Below are positions 11,379 through 24,486 of a stretch of DNA of 64,000 bases, one piece after another. The position numbers were made by a program, and so were the translations under genes. Each line of letters starts with the position of its first letter. The first letter of the stretch is position 1. Source of the DNA: Dillenia suffruticosa (Eukaryota; Streptophyta; Magnoliopsida; Dilleniales; Dilleniaceae); contig JAVTVX010000020.1 in assembly GCA_033439265.1 (NCBI GenBank), positions 315,001-379,000 of the forward strand, in the 5' to 3' direction. The notes under the pieces were generated by a model, which made no database searches, was not told the DNA's origin, and worked only from the letters and a program-made list of their open reading frames with translations.

Positions 11379-14300
11379 ATGGCGTATCAGTCGATTCCGG
11401 GTCCTGGTTCCGGATCCAGTTCGAGTTCCGGGTATCAGTTCTTGAATTCCCCTTTCGGAGACACCACCTTCACCAAAGTATTCGTTGGGGGTTTGGCTTG
11501 GGAGACCCAGAGCGACACCATGCGCAGGTACTTCGAGCAATTTGGCGATATTTTGGAAGCTGTCGTAATCACTGACAAGAATACTGGCCGATCCAAGGGT
11601 TACGGTTTTGTGAGTTTAATCCCCTTCCCCCGTTTTTTTGGCTTCTAATTCTCAAACGCGCGAAAATGAAAAATATGAGCCTTCCCATCGCAACCAGTTT
11701 CATGGGGTTTCTGATTTGGTTTTGGTTCTTTTGAGGGTTTAGGTGACTTTCCGAGAACCGGAAGCAGCTAAGCGAGCTTGTGCCGATCCAACTCCAATTA
11801 TTGATGGGAGGCGTGCTAATTGTAATTTGGCTTCACTGGGCCGTCCTCGTCCATCCCTTCCTTACGCCGGTATTCCCTCTATTTCACTTGTATATATAAA
11901 ATATATATATACAAACACGTGCGCACATTTATACATATGTACCTATATTGCTTCATTGAGTTGGTGATCATTATATAAAATCTTCACGTCTTCACTTACT
12001 CTTATTTTGGAAAATTTTATTCATCCCTTCAAATTATGTTCATATGGGTATCCTTTTGAATTTGTAAAGTATTAGCTTTTATGGGTTTCGTTACTTTTTT
12101 ATTTCAACGTTAATTAAACTCCTGGGTATCATATTGATTGTAGATGAGCATGTATCCTCATTGTCGTGACAGTGCTACGTCCATACACGTTAATTAAACT
12201 CCTGGGTATCATATTGATTCTAGATGAGCATGTATCCTCATTGTCGCAACAGTGCTACGTCCATACAAAATTTGAAATTTTAGAGCTAAATGTTGGTTGA
12301 TTTGCAGTCTCATAGAAATTATGATGATTCAAGACTATAAATCTAACACTAGACATTTTGTGTAAGATGTGTTCTAAACAACATAAGGGTTGGCAGTAAG
12401 GTGTTAATTCTGTATTTAGTGGAAGGTCCACTTTGTTCCTTCCCATAGTTTCTGTCATGTTTAATTGCAGCAGAAGTTAGCCCCATTTTTGTTGAATCTT
12501 AGGTTGCAACTTAACTGGTTGTAGTGTTATCTGCCTTAAATGTGGTTGTCATATTATGCCCAAACAAAAGTTGTAATGTTTATCTCAGCCATACTTTATG
12601 CTAACACCTCTTCCTTTTTCTTTTGCTGCTGTTATGTTAGCTATACATTAACACTAGCCTTGCATATGCTTAAACATGTGACTTTCAATCCTTCCACTTG
12701 AATTCCCTGATTATGCTGAATTGCTCTTATTCTCTGGTGCATAATCTCTAGGACGTCTCAGACCAGCTGCCCCCTACGTAGGCAGCTTGCAACCTGCTCG
12801 GGGAGCTTATGTAGGGAGTTTCGGCTATCAGCAACTGGTTCCATACAACTATCAGCAGGGATTTGTATATCCTCCTTATGGGTGAGTTGTGCTTTCTATT
12901 TATTGATGCATTTCTCTTTGGTTTTGCTGCTGCTTGCTATTTGAATTGAAAACGCTGCCATATGGTGACGTTTTCTCTTCATGTTGAATCTTGAGTGTTT
13001 AGCATGCTTTCTGTTAGTACCATCAAGTATTGTCCTGTTGTTGATGCTATTGCACGCCAGTCTAAATGGCTGTCGATTCATGTTTTGATGCTCAAATCAT
13101 GTTTTCTTGGCCGAGTTGCAGTAAAATCTAGAGACTTCTGACCTTTTTCTTTATGTGCCTGTTGTTAAAAGTCAAATTGGTCATTTTGCCTGTCTTGGAT
13201 ATCTTGCACTGGTCATTATAATTGTGTTGACATGATTTCTCCGATCAATAAAGACCGGAGTGCCCATGGTTGAATATGTCTCTATCATTTCTTTTAGAAG
13301 CAGATTATAGTAGGTTACATTTTAACAGGCGCTCTATGAACATAGAGAAAAACATTTTGTGTCAATAGGCTGGGTATTATGGGTTAGGAACATCCTGTTT
13401 ATGTTGGTTGCATGCTTAGACTTGTTTGAAGGTTTAATGTTGATCTTGCCTTTGGTTATTTCCAGTTTCCATAGGGCATACATTTCCGCTGCAACTACCA
13501 TTCTTTTGCAGATCTTTCATAGCCAATCACAACATGCAATGTAACTTAGAAGCGTGCAATAGTTCATTTAAAGTTGGGCTTCGTCCAGTCCAAACTATAG
13601 TTATGTGACATGGTGTGATTGGGAATTGCAGGAATTGCAAAATTTGGTAGTTGCAGAGGATTTCTGCCCAGCTCACTCTTTACACTTGAACAGGCAAGAA
13701 TTGTTACCAGTGGTCTCATATAAATGGAAACAGTAGTTTTTCTATCTGATTTTACTTTTTTTCTGGTCTAGGTTCATGAGGAACAGCAGATTGTTGAAAC
13801 TTGATGTCATTGGAGTACATAACTATCATTTTCTCAAAAAATCTAGATGTGTACATGCAATGTTTCCTGCAAATTTCCAGTGTATACAAACCAGATAATT
13901 CTTTTCCCAAGATATTCAGTCACATTTTAAGATATGAAATGGTTATAATATTGGTGCAGGTATGCAGCATATGGACCTGAATATGTCTACCAACAGGTCA
14001 GTAATGCTCCTTAATTATTGAATATTACATTTTTAGATTAGTACAAAGCTCCTGTTAGTATACTAGACAAATATGCGGAGAGACTTGAGTGACTTCTTTT
14101 TGATGAAATATTTCCTTTCTATCAGGGTGTTTACAACCCTTATGTTGGTCAACAATACCTTCAAATATATGGAGTACCAGGGGCGGTGAATACTCCTGTC
14201 TATCCTTATGGACAGATGAACCAAAATATTCCTGGAAGTCACAGTTATCAAGCAGTTCAGGGCTATGCAATGCCTGGTCATCATATTGTGCAATTCGGTG

Positions 14301-14642
14301 GTCCCAGTGTCAATGCAATGACAACATCATCTGTTCCCACAATTCAAGCACCATATCCCACAGGCAATAAATATTTTTTTTTCCCAAATATATAAACACA
14401 TATATATTGGAAATTTTGACATCTTACATCTTGTTCAACTGAAATTCTGTGATTGGTATATAGGTGTATAGAGTCTTTTGTCTGCCTTCCCATTGGTCTG
14501 GATATTCTGTTCACTAGTTAGGTGATTGCACTTGAATGTAACAGGTGTGGCAGCACCTGTTCCAGCGCAAGCACCATTTTTGGTCCCTTCTCATTCTCCT
14601 AGGTTTGTTCAAGGGGGTGGTTCTGACCAAACAGCAGCGTGA
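11379..14642 (+). CDS. Single-RRM RNA-binding protein (ARP1/RBM24-38-like), six exons
   Basis: Exons are 11379-11609, 11743-11869, 12752-12881, 13960-13996, 14126-14363 and 14545-14642, giving 286 aa. One RRM covers residues about 32-110, with RNP2 VFVGGL (34-39) and RNP1 KGYGFVTF (73-80). The rest is a low-complexity Tyr/Gln/Pro/Gly-rich tail ([22 protein letters not shown]), as in plant RRM proteins of the ARP1 group, suggesting RNA binding with a disordered tail. The last intron (14364-14544) appears to use a GC donor: no GT lies near the end of PYPT, and ACAG/GC joined to AG/GTGTGGC keeps the frame. If it were retained, the protein would end in an NKYFFFPNI tail. The start is the first ATG after a (TTGA)n leader. 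RNA target unknown. Confidence 0.9.
12109..12268. repeat. 80-bp tandem duplication in intron 2 of the RRM gene
   Basis: Two nearly identical 80-base units start at 12109 and 12189 (TTAATTAAACTCCTGGGTAT in both), differing at only a few positions. This is a recent intronic duplication. Confidence 0.9.
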
Positions 14643-15046
14643 AGCGTTCATCAATGTCAGTTCCCTAAATCCTCAACATCTGGGTATTCAAAGCCCAGTT
14701 TAATTTGCTTGTTTCTGCCAGTGTTGTTCTTCCATCTGAGATTGTTTGTCAATGTTCTTCAAGTGTCTTTAGATTGCAGCAGGACTAAGAGCAGCAGTAC
14801 TGCTACTTGAGTGGCGGGCTTCGAATCTAGCCTTGCAAATTATCCATTTTGCATTCTAGAGGTAATATTCCTATTCCATTCATTTCATTTTGGCAGTTAA
14901 CTTATTTTGATACTTAATATCCAACTGTCCACAGACATGGGTCAGCAACAGGCCTGCGTTGCTCCTTTAAGTTCACATTTTCATTAATTGTACAGTTTAT
15001 TCATTGGTTTCGCTATTCTATCTATAAAAAAATACCGGGCGGTTGG

Positions 15047-15125
15047 TCTTTGGCCTAGTGATCATAAAAAGGATGGTTAATTCCAAACCTTGTGGTTGGT
15101 CTGGGTTCAAATCTCCCCTTTGGTC
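15047..15125 (+). mobile_element. Possible tRNA-derived SINE head
   Basis: TTGGCCTAGTGAT resembles a pol III A box and GGGTTCAAATCTCC a B box, about 50 bases apart. TTGGCCTAGTG also occurs in the minus-strand SINE at 29.4-29.6 kb. No A-rich tail or target duplication is visible, so this may be only a 5' fragment. Confidence 0.4.
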
Positions 15126-15668
15126 AACTATGGTACATTCAGATCATATTATGGGTTTTTAAACATCTTGATTCATACAAATAGACTATATGAATGTGGT
15201 ATATTAATGGAACTTTATGAGCTGGAACGGCACCTTTAGGACAGGCCACCATTCCAGGTTCGCTAGTTTTGCCCTGTTTTAGAAGTCCTTGAGCTGGAAA
15301 TTGCCTTTTCTTCTTGGGCACCATTAAGACAGGCACTCCCTTTTCCAGTTTTACTAGCTCAGCTGTCTTTATGGTCCAAGTCAGTGTAGCTTCCTTGTCA
15401 TTTTGGCATTCTTGTTACAACTCGTTCAGGTTTGAATGCTACGAGATTTTCCCCCCTCCCAGATAAGCCACCTGATTTCATCCTACTAGGCCCCCTCATT
15501 TTGAATATACTTTGGATGCTTCAGCTTTAAATCCTTTACGAACCATATTAAGTTCAATTTTCATCATTAAGTTCATCTTTATTGCTTCAACTTCATCAGA
15601 AGAAAGGAATGAAAAGAAAGGGGGGGAAGAACCGCAAAAGATTGAGCGTCGTATGTTGCAGAGAAACT

Positions 15669-15818
15669 TGTCTGAGTAGTAGTAATTCATTAATGACCTA
15701 TCTGCATGGACTCGTGTTCAACTCTCATCGTTTTGCACGAACATGTCTGAGTAGTAGTAATTCATTATTGACCCATCAGCATGGACTCTTGTCAACTGTC
15801 ATTGTTTCATGTGCATGT
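15669..15818. repeat. 75-bp tandem duplication downstream of the RRM gene
   Basis: TGTCTGAGTAGTAGTAATTC occurs at 15669 and 15744, followed in both by a similar segment with GCATGGACTC. The two units are diverged at several positions. Confidence 0.75.
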
Positions 15819-17253
15819 GCAGGGTGGGTTTTTTCTTTTGTGGGGGGGGGGTTAAGCTTTGGTTGAGACTTCTCATTCCTAAGAACTCATGTTCTAGGGC
15901 TTAACAACAACAACAACAAACTGTTCTAGGGCTTAAGCAGTTTCTTTTTTGACCTTTGGCATATTTAGTCTGGGCTTAATAGAAAATAAATTTTCTTAAA
16001 AGTGTGATGCTTTCAGTCAGGGCGCCAGTTTAGTTCTTATGATATTTTTCTTGTATTTGCTTTTGGGGAGTTTTTTTGCACAGTTTTTGGATGAAATTCT
16101 GTTGTGCAGGTCATATGTAGTCACGATCACCAGAGAAGTCAGATGTCTGAGTCACTCCAGATGGTGGAGAAGGAACATGGAAGGTGCGGATAGCTCTTCC
16201 TTCATCTTTGCATCTAAACCCCTGATATACTGCCTGTGCTCCAGACGAGTGGCAGAGTATGTATTGTTGGTTGTTGGAATTGGTTTCTGGCAGCCATGTA
16301 GGAATAAACTACTATGTTTATTAAAAAAAAGGGTCAACATGTTAGAATCAAAATATGATTCTTTTATAGTTTAGTCCCAGCATTTTGGGTGTATAGTCTC
16401 TGGTGTTTGTCTTGTATTTACATGTCAAAATGGTGTTGTGCATAAATGTACTTGGTAGTCACGTTTAAACTAAACTTGTATCTTTGCATTATTGCATGCA
16501 CCTGACTCCATATCAGGGAAGAAGATTCTGGTGGTTGTTTTGATAATTTGGGTGTGTGACGTGTCTTGTGGGGCGCCTCTTGACTTTCTGAAGCGAAATT
16601 GCAATGGCAAGTGTAGGTCCATAGTTTGTGACACTTGAGTTACCTATGACCGACCAGTTAACTTTTGGTAATGGGTAGCGATGGATGGTAGCTCAATTTA
16701 GTTGACTTGGAGGAGAATCGAGTTATTCAAAGCCTGTGTGTTTCAACTTGACCTGACTCCATTTTTGCTAGTAACCAACAAAACGATCAAAGGTTCCAGG
16801 AATTCACACCCGGTCACATGTTTGGAATAATATTGGCAACATCCTCCCCACCCCACCCCCCATTCTGACCTTAGTGGCGCAATCCCATCATATGAAAAAA
16901 GTTGTAAGCAACCATGTAAGACGGGATCAAATTGATCTAATTTTTATAAGGAATTTTTATTAGTGTGATATGTTTTTAATTAAATTATTAATATATTTTG
17001 ATTAATTTAAATAAATAGATAATTAATATTTAATTAAAAATATTAATACGTAAAATTTAACTATTTGTAATATATTTGGCTGATCTGGGTTTAAAAAACA
17101 GACATAGCTTGTTAAGTTTTATCCTAATGATGGGCATGCTAGGCATTTTGCAAGTCACAGATTTCTTGAAAATTAGCATCTAGCATTGCAATTCCAAATG
17201 TTAAAAATAAAATTTAAAGTTAAAAATAAAATTTAAAATTAAAAAAAAAAATT

Positions 17254-17257
<4 letters not shown>

Positions 17258-17332
<75 letters not shown>
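17258..17332. repeat. Long GA microsatellite (about 37 units)
   Basis: Uninterrupted GA repeat of roughly 74 bases, the longest simple repeat in the window, about 320 bases upstream of the SWI3B start. It is likely length-polymorphic. Confidence 0.95.
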
Positions 17333-17653
17333 TATGGAAGACGTGAAAGGGGACAGTTGATATAAATTTGTTTTCTTAATTTAAATTCTTGTTAAAAAAA
17401 AATACTCAAGCCCTGAAGCTGACCCGACTTAGTAACGGGGCTGAGGAGTTTAAAGTCAAAAATTATTTGTATTTGGGCTTAATATGGCCCAGATCAAGAC
17501 CATAAAGCCCACCCACAATGTCAGTCCTAAATGAAGACCACGATCACCGCCTATCTCGCTCTCTCTCTTTTATTCCGTGAGCTTTCCGGGAACCCAACCC
17601 ACATACGTCTGTTAGCAAAATTGAGTGGGCATAGATTAATCTCTCATCTAAAG

Positions 17654-20600
17654 ATGGCAACGAACGCTGCGTTACCGTCACCGGCAACGGAAACGGAAAC
17701 AGATCCCGCCGGAGCTCGACCTTCACCGTCACTTGAAACTCCTTCCAAACAGCAAGCTCCAGAGCCCTCTCCCCTTGCGCCGCCTCCGCCCTCAACGCCC
17801 CATACCCCGTCCTATAAAGATTCAAGACAAAACCCCGCCCGCGCTCCTCAACCCCATTCTGACCTCATCCACATACCTAGCTATTCCAGTAAGTTACAAA
17901 AGAAAGACAATATTCTCTCTCTCTCTTTCTCTCTGTCATTTCAAACCCTAACTTTTTCGTGTTTGTTTGTTTTTCTACCGTCCAGGATGGTTCTCTTGGG
18001 ACCGAATTCACGATTGCGAAGTGCGATTTCTTCCTGAATTCTTTGACTCCAGGTCTCCTTCCAAGAACCCTAGGGTTTATGTTTATTACAGGAATTCCAT
18101 TATCAGAAGGTTCCGAGAGAGGTTCTCACAAAATCCTTCCGCCAAGATCACTTTCACGGAGGCCCGCAAAACCCTCGTGGGAGACGTCGGTTCCATTCGT
18201 AGGGTTTTCGACTTTCTCGAAGCTTGGGGATTAATTAATTACGCAGCTCCGGCTGTGAAGCAGCCTCTTAAATGGGAAGACAAAGACAATAAATTGCATG
18301 GCTCTGGTGAACCGAAAATTCCCGTGAAAGAAACCGCTCAGAGATTCTGTAGTGGCTGCAAATCTGTTTGCACCATTGCTTGCTTTGCCTGTGATAAGGT
18401 TCTTTCTCTCTCATCCTTGTTCAATTTCTAATGGAATTGCTTCAGTTGCCCTGTTGGCTAATTAGGCAGGATGGGATTTTCTCTCTATTTTGTGGCTGTT
18501 AGTGCAAATATTAGATTTTGGCTGTGCCACCATGTTGTTAATAGTTCATTTTGAAACTTGTTGGATATCTCTTTGAGAGATTTCAATCTACGTGCATGCT
18601 ATCTCTAATTAGGAGTCTGTTCCAAAGGTATGGACAAGGCTGCTGTGAAGGTCTTAGTCCAACATTTTTCTTGGATTCAGATTACCATGGAAATCCCACT
18701 GTGTGTGCCTGTGCAATTTAATTATGAACTAGCACAATGGTTGTCATACAGTTTCTGTTTCTATAGCCGATGTGATGACTTTAGAGTATGTTATTGGTTG
18801 TTGCTCTGGCCGTAAACCAACAAATCTAAATCTTAACAGTGTTTTTTTTTTTTCAGTATGACTTGACTCTTTGTGCAAGGTGCTATGTTCGTGGAAACTA
18901 CCAAGTTGGTCTCAATTCTACAGATTTCAGGCGGGTTGAGATTAGTGAAGAAATAAAGTCAGAGTGGACTGAAAAAGAAACATTACACCTTCTTGAAGCT
19001 GTTTTACACTATGGAGATGATTGGAGGAAAATTGCAGAGCATGTAGGGGGTAGAAGTGAGAAGGAATGTGTTGCTCGATTCATTAGGCTTCCTTTTTTGG
19101 AGCAGTTTATTGGACCTCCAGGCTTCATGGAGCTTGAAAATAAGCTCGCCAATATGAATGGCCAGAATGGAAGTAAAACAGGGCTTGAGAGCACTGACAC
19201 AGCATCAACAATGAAAAAACCGCGACTCACACCTCTTGCAGATACCAGCAACCCAATTATGGCTCAGGTATGCATTTGATTGATGTGCTGTAGAATTTGA
19301 AGCTTATATCTTGCTTGTATGATGCTCTCAACTGCTGAATGGTAATAAGGTATATAATCGGTTCGGAAAGGCCTCCTTCCTTTCTGCAACCAATGCTAGT
19401 CATTTTAAAAGCATTTAACATCTGATCTATTGTATTTCCACTTTTTCCAGGCTGCGTTCTTGTCGGCTTTGGTTGGTGTAGAGGTTGCAGAAGCTGCCAG
19501 TCAAGCAGCAGTGACAGCCTTGTCTGAGGTAGATTTTAAAGCAAGCAAAGAGAGATCTGTGTCAGTCACGAATGGTATGAATTAAGAATTATGAAAAATT
19601 TTATTGTTTAGATACTTGAATTTTCGCTATTGAGAGTTTTGAATTGACAAAGTATCTGGACTTGTGTGTGTGTGTGTTTTTTTTATATATATATTTGTGA
19701 GTGAAGCATTTTGAAGCCCTTTGACATTGTATATAGATCAATCAATATGGAGAGAATAGGCTCATGACAGCTAAATTTTTCCATCTGTTGATCATGTTAT
19801 CTGTGAACTTTTCATGACCCATGACAAAAATTCATTTTGTTAAGCTTCTTTGGCTCTTTGGTTGCAAATTGCCTTTCTCTTACTCTTAAAAGTCATGAAC
19901 TAGTATGAACTTGTTCATATTGGAAGCCTTGTGTTAGTTAACTGATCACCATACCCCCCCCCCCCCAACTTCTTTTGTCCAGTTAAAAAATGCCATCTTG
20001 CAGACTGGGAGGGGGTCGTAGTGCTTTGCAGAATGATGCTTGCACAATCTACACTGTTGAAATTACTCTTCTAGTTTATTTCACTGAAATTGCTTGGATC
20101 AAGTAGAGTGAGTTAAAGCAAATATACTTCTAAGAAATGTCAAATCAGATAGGCTCAAAGTAAAGCAAGTCTAATTTGCATAATTAGTTGTTGTACCAGT
20201 TATCTGCGAGGGTGTCTTGTTGAGAATCTTATATTCAGAATCACTTGTTCATCGATTGTATTGCTTGCTTATTGTTACCAGTTCATTGCACGCTTCCTTG
20301 TATGATACTTATCGCTCTAGTTAAAACCAACCTCATTAAGAGTCTGATGTGTATAGGTTCTTGAAAATAAAGCCAGTTAATTTTAGCAAAATCATATTCA
20401 TAAATGAGTCCTATGAGAGAAAGAATGCTATGCCATTAATAGAGGTTTTAGTGCACTAACATCATTTCTTGTGATATAGGGAGCCATGTTATATCTGATG
20501 ACAACCATGGTGCTGGTACCTCAGGGTTTATAGAAGCGCAGGCACAAATTGAAGAGGAAGAGAATGATGTGGAGAGAGCAATCTCAAGCATTGTGGATGT

Positions 20601-20905
20601 GCAGGTTTGTTGGCTAGCCCATGAGCCGGGAAATTGCAAGTTAAAATATTTGTTTGAATCTTAATTCCTTAACAGAATCATCTTGCTTAATGACATGGAT
20701 CAATAAATGGTGTTTGCAGATGAAAGAAATTCTAAACAAAATTGTTCACTTTGAGGAACTGGAACTGGAGGTGGGAAAAGAGCGGCAGCAATTGGAGCAA
20801 ATGAAAAACCTATATTTTATTGATCAGCTTGCTCTTGCATTTCACAAGGACTCCATATCAGTTACCGGAGAAAGCCCAGAGGGAAAAACCATAAAAATTT
20901 CATAA
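17654..20905 (+). CDS. SWI3B: SWI/SNF complex subunit SWI3B-like (SWIRM + SANT)
   Basis: Exons are 17654-17888, 17986-18398, 18857-19267, 19451-19574, 20480-20604 and 20720-20905, giving 497 aa, close to the usual SWI3B length. A Pro/Ser-rich N-terminus is followed by a SWIRM domain (about 76-165: IPSYSRWFSWDRIHDCE, RKTLVGDVGSIRRVFDFLE) and a cysteine cluster (about 200-240: CSGCKSVC, CFACDK, LCARCY) resembling a ZZ finger. A SANT domain lies at about 250-296 (EWTEKETLHLLEAVLHYGDDW, KIAEHVGGRSEKECVARFIRLP). A C-terminal charged, coiled-coil-like helix (about 437-480, ELEVGKERQQLEQMKN) probably serves dimerisation. SWI3 proteins are core scaffold subunits of nuclear BAF-type chromatin remodellers; that role is inferred from family. 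All introns are GT-AG and no lesion is visible. Confidence 0.93.
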
Positions 20906-21666
20906 CTTTTGTCATAACCATCATTCTTCATTGCTAAGGCGTCATCTTCTCTCTATAATTCTTTTAAAAATCTCTTTCTGACTCTCTTTCTTTCTTTTTT
21001 TTTTTTTTCCTTCTATTGTTTAAAGTATGTTAGTGCATGCACATTAGCACTCTGTATCTCTATGTATGTTTTTTTTTTTTTTTCTCAGTTCTCTATATCT
21101 GACCCTCTAGCTACACTTAGCTTCTTTCATTTGGCATAATAATTCTTATCCCTTAAATAACAGCATTTATCTACGCTTTTGTTTTGATAAAGAAAATAAT
21201 TCATTTTTATGCATCCATTTGCCGCCTTCTCCTGCTAAAGGTAACTGCCTCGGTCGAATCAATCCGAAGTAGATGGTATCTTTATACATCTATGTATGGG
21301 AGAGAGAAGGGCAATGCCATACATCTATGTCAGTGTTAGTTTTGTCTTGAACGTAACATGCATTTGTTATTAATTGTAAGCAACCTGTTAATTGCTTCTC
21401 TGCATTGGAATGGAAGCCATGGAAGACTCACCCGCCGATCACCTCTCCCTCCTCAAAAACAGAATGATCTAACCTCCTTACCACATCTCATTCCCACCAT
21501 GTCCCTCTTTTTTAACCTCCCCCCTTTTTTCACTTTAAATCTGTAATTATATAAAAAAAATATTTGGATTTTATGTCTATTGTATATTATGCTTTTAATT
21601 CACAGTTTTGTAATATGAGAATATTTTCTTAAATACTTTTGTTGTGAAATAAAATTAAAAAAAAAA

Positions 21667-21697
<31 letters not shown>

Positions 21698-23314
21698 ATT
21701 CATGTATATTTACTATATAATGTTTCTAATTTCACCATTTAATTGTATCTATTAAATGTGAAATTAAATTAATGATACAAGTTCTTGAACCTAAACTAAA
21801 ATCTTTCCCCTTTTTTTTTAAAAAAAAAATTATTGAATTTATAATATTGCAGGTGCAGTAAATTAAAAATTTAAAAATTAAATTCGAGAGGTGCATGCAT
21901 TGCATCATAGATCGTGGTATCTTTAGAAACCAATAAAGGAATGAGAGGGTTGTTTATAGAAAATCTAGGAAGGAAATAAATATACTTATAAAAATAAAAA
22001 GGGGGAAGGCGGAAGCATATATGTTTTTGTGAATCTAAAGTTGGAAGGGACCCCTTTTTTTAAATTAGGTTAAAGTGAAAAGCATGCTTTGATCATGTTT
22101 CCTTTGTGTATCGAAAGGCAACCACCATTTACCAAACCCCCGGGTGGGAAATATCATTGACGTGCGTGATATATATTTAAAAATAAAATAATAATAATAA
22201 TAATAATAATAATAATTTATATTTAGGTTAATCCTATTTTTATTCATTTCTTGTTTTGGTGAGAAGTGGAGCATTCATTGGATTCTTGTTCAGAAATAAA
22301 CAACAAAAATTGAGTAATTGCCCATCAAACTGTTAAATATTTATTGTGAGGCGTATAATCTAAAGAGGATAACTTAAAAGGTAACTACTGTGGCCCCACG
22401 CATTATTCTCGACTCCAAATCCCACTTCCCTCACACCGCTCTCCCGCTCTTCTCGCACCCCCACCCCCCCCCCCTTTTTTGTTCTTTTTTTCTTTTTTTT
22501 CTGTTTTTTGTGATTGAAATCCGACCCATTCAATATGAATTATTATAAAATTTAATTTATAAACTGATTTTTCTATATCACCTTGTCACTAAATCTATAA
22601 TACATTGATCATTTCTCTCACACCTATTGCCTTGGCTTTCTATGCCCATACTCGGAAAATGAAAAAAATATGACTCAAAAAAAAAAATTATTTATTTTCA
22701 TTGCTAAGAAAATTTTGGTTTTTAAAAAAGTTACCATAAGAATATAATTTATCATATAAGTAGAATTGCATTGAAATGCTGAAATAATCTATGTATATTT
22801 ATTAAAACATATTAATCCACAAAATTTGTTGAGTTGTTACGGAAAAAAATGTTAAATTGTTTTTTATTTTATAAATATCAAATTTAATTAATATATTATT
22901 GAAAATTTCATGTCTTTACTAAACAAACATATCATTTCTTTAGAAATAATATTTTTGATTGTTTTATTGTTTAGATATCTAAAGATCATAAAATATATAT
23001 TTACGATACACAACTTTTTCAAATAAAATCATAGAATAGCGTAATTAAGATCAGTAATTAATTATTTTTTAATTTTAGACACTATTAAAATTTAATATTA
23101 GATGTAAAAATTATGTTACCATACAAAAACGTGAGAAAATTAAATTTATTCTAAATAATAAGATCGGACAAAAAATTATTTATATTAATAGACTAAGAAT
23201 AGACAATATCTTAATATTACTAGTTAATTGTCTTATTTATTTGTTATTTATGTATTTCTGGTAACTTTAAAATAGATGCTCTGTATCACCTATTAATTCT
23301 TTAAATCTAACTGA

Positions 23315-23347
<33 letters not shown>

Positions 23348-24486
23348 CAAGAAATTAAGTAGGAAATAAAATACAACAGAAGAAGAAGCGCGTATGCGGA
23401 TGGTTATAGTGGAGCGAGTAAGTAATAATAATTCTGAAAAAAAGAAAAGCGAAACACGGCAATGAAAGCGTTGGAATTAATGCAATTTATTTATTTATTT
23501 TTTAAGGTACAGAAAGCAATTTCGGTCAGCTTTTTACCTGCTTTGCCCCTAACACTCCCAAAAATAAAAAAGAAAAAGAAAAAAAATATATATTTGACAG
23601 CCCATTACGGGGAAGGTATGAAAAAAAAAAAACAAAAAAACAAAAAAACAAAAAGGCAAAAAAATTATATAAAAAACTAGTTTACAAAAATAAAGTAAAT
23701 ATCCCCGATTGATTTCCCACATTTCTTTTAGAAAAGCCTCCAAAACTCAGCTTCTTCGTTTTCGTTTCCAGAAACCCTAAAATATAATAAAATTCGCCTC
23801 CCTCTTTTTCAGATCTCTCTCTGTTTCTCCGTGGTTTATGGTATTTTTTCCGAATTTATTGGTAAGATTTTCTTTTTTTACTTTTTGTTTTTCTGCTAAT
23901 TTTAATTATTTTCTTGGATTATTCACTTAATTTTTTTTCTTCATCTTTAATTTTCGAAAAATAGGAGAATTTCTTGTAAACTAATTTTGAGTTGTCGGTG
24001 CAAAATCCTCAAAAATTTGTGTTCTGGTTCGATTCTTGTCTGTCGTTCTTGCATCGATCCGGAAACAATTTGGATTTTCTAGATGGTTAAAACTAGGTTT
24101 TTCGTTTGTTTTGTTAATTCAGACACTTTCCTTTTGAGTTTTAGGGTTTCATTATTATTATTATTATTTTCATCTTGGAGTTTTATGCTGATTTTTCTTT
24201 TGGACCGTGGCTTATATTCAAACCAAAGTTAAGGTTTCATTATTAGGGTTTTAGATTGTTCAAGATTTCTAGTCAGATCCGTCTGAGATTCTTTTTTTTT
24301 TTTCCTTGTACTCTACTAGTTTGTACTCTTTTAAGTGACTTTCTTCCTTATTTTGTTCTCCTGGAGTTGTTGAAACACTGTCGTTAGAAGTTTTTGGGAT
24401 TTTAAGAAGAAAATCTTACGATTGTTGTTGGTTGGTGAGTGATCCCAGGAGCAAATTAACGGTGTATGATCGAGTGAAAGATCAAG
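20906..24486. other. AT-rich intergenic region and AHL 5' leader
   Basis: No gene is recognisable from 20906 to about 23700. It holds GA repeats (about 21671-21698), ATA/TAA repeats (about 22186-22217 and 23317-23345), poly-C/T runs and very AT-rich DNA. A telo-box AAACCCTAA at 23772-23780 and a pyrimidine-rich stretch to 23830 look like the AHL promoter/5' UTR. GGTAAG near 23860 could open a 5' UTR intron before the ATG at 24487. Confidence 0.5.

Larger units (their letters stand above)
14643..17653. other. 3' UTR/intergenic region between the RRM and SWI3B genes
   Basis: The first 200 bases or more after the TGA are probably 3' UTR, perhaps with a UTR intron. I see no further gene. The region also holds a possible SINE head (15047-15125), a 75-bp tandem duplication (15669-15818) and a very long GA microsatellite (17258-17332). 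The stretch before 17654, with GGCCC-containing words, is the likely SWI3B promoter. Confidence 0.5.

Noticed and set aside
15669..15818. CRISPR-like repeat
   Set aside because: Only two diverged units in a plant genome; it is a simple tandem duplication.
17544..17825. 93-codon minus-strand ORF over SWI3B exon 1
   Set aside because: Antisense to the Pro/Ser-rich coding exon, with no family resemblance.
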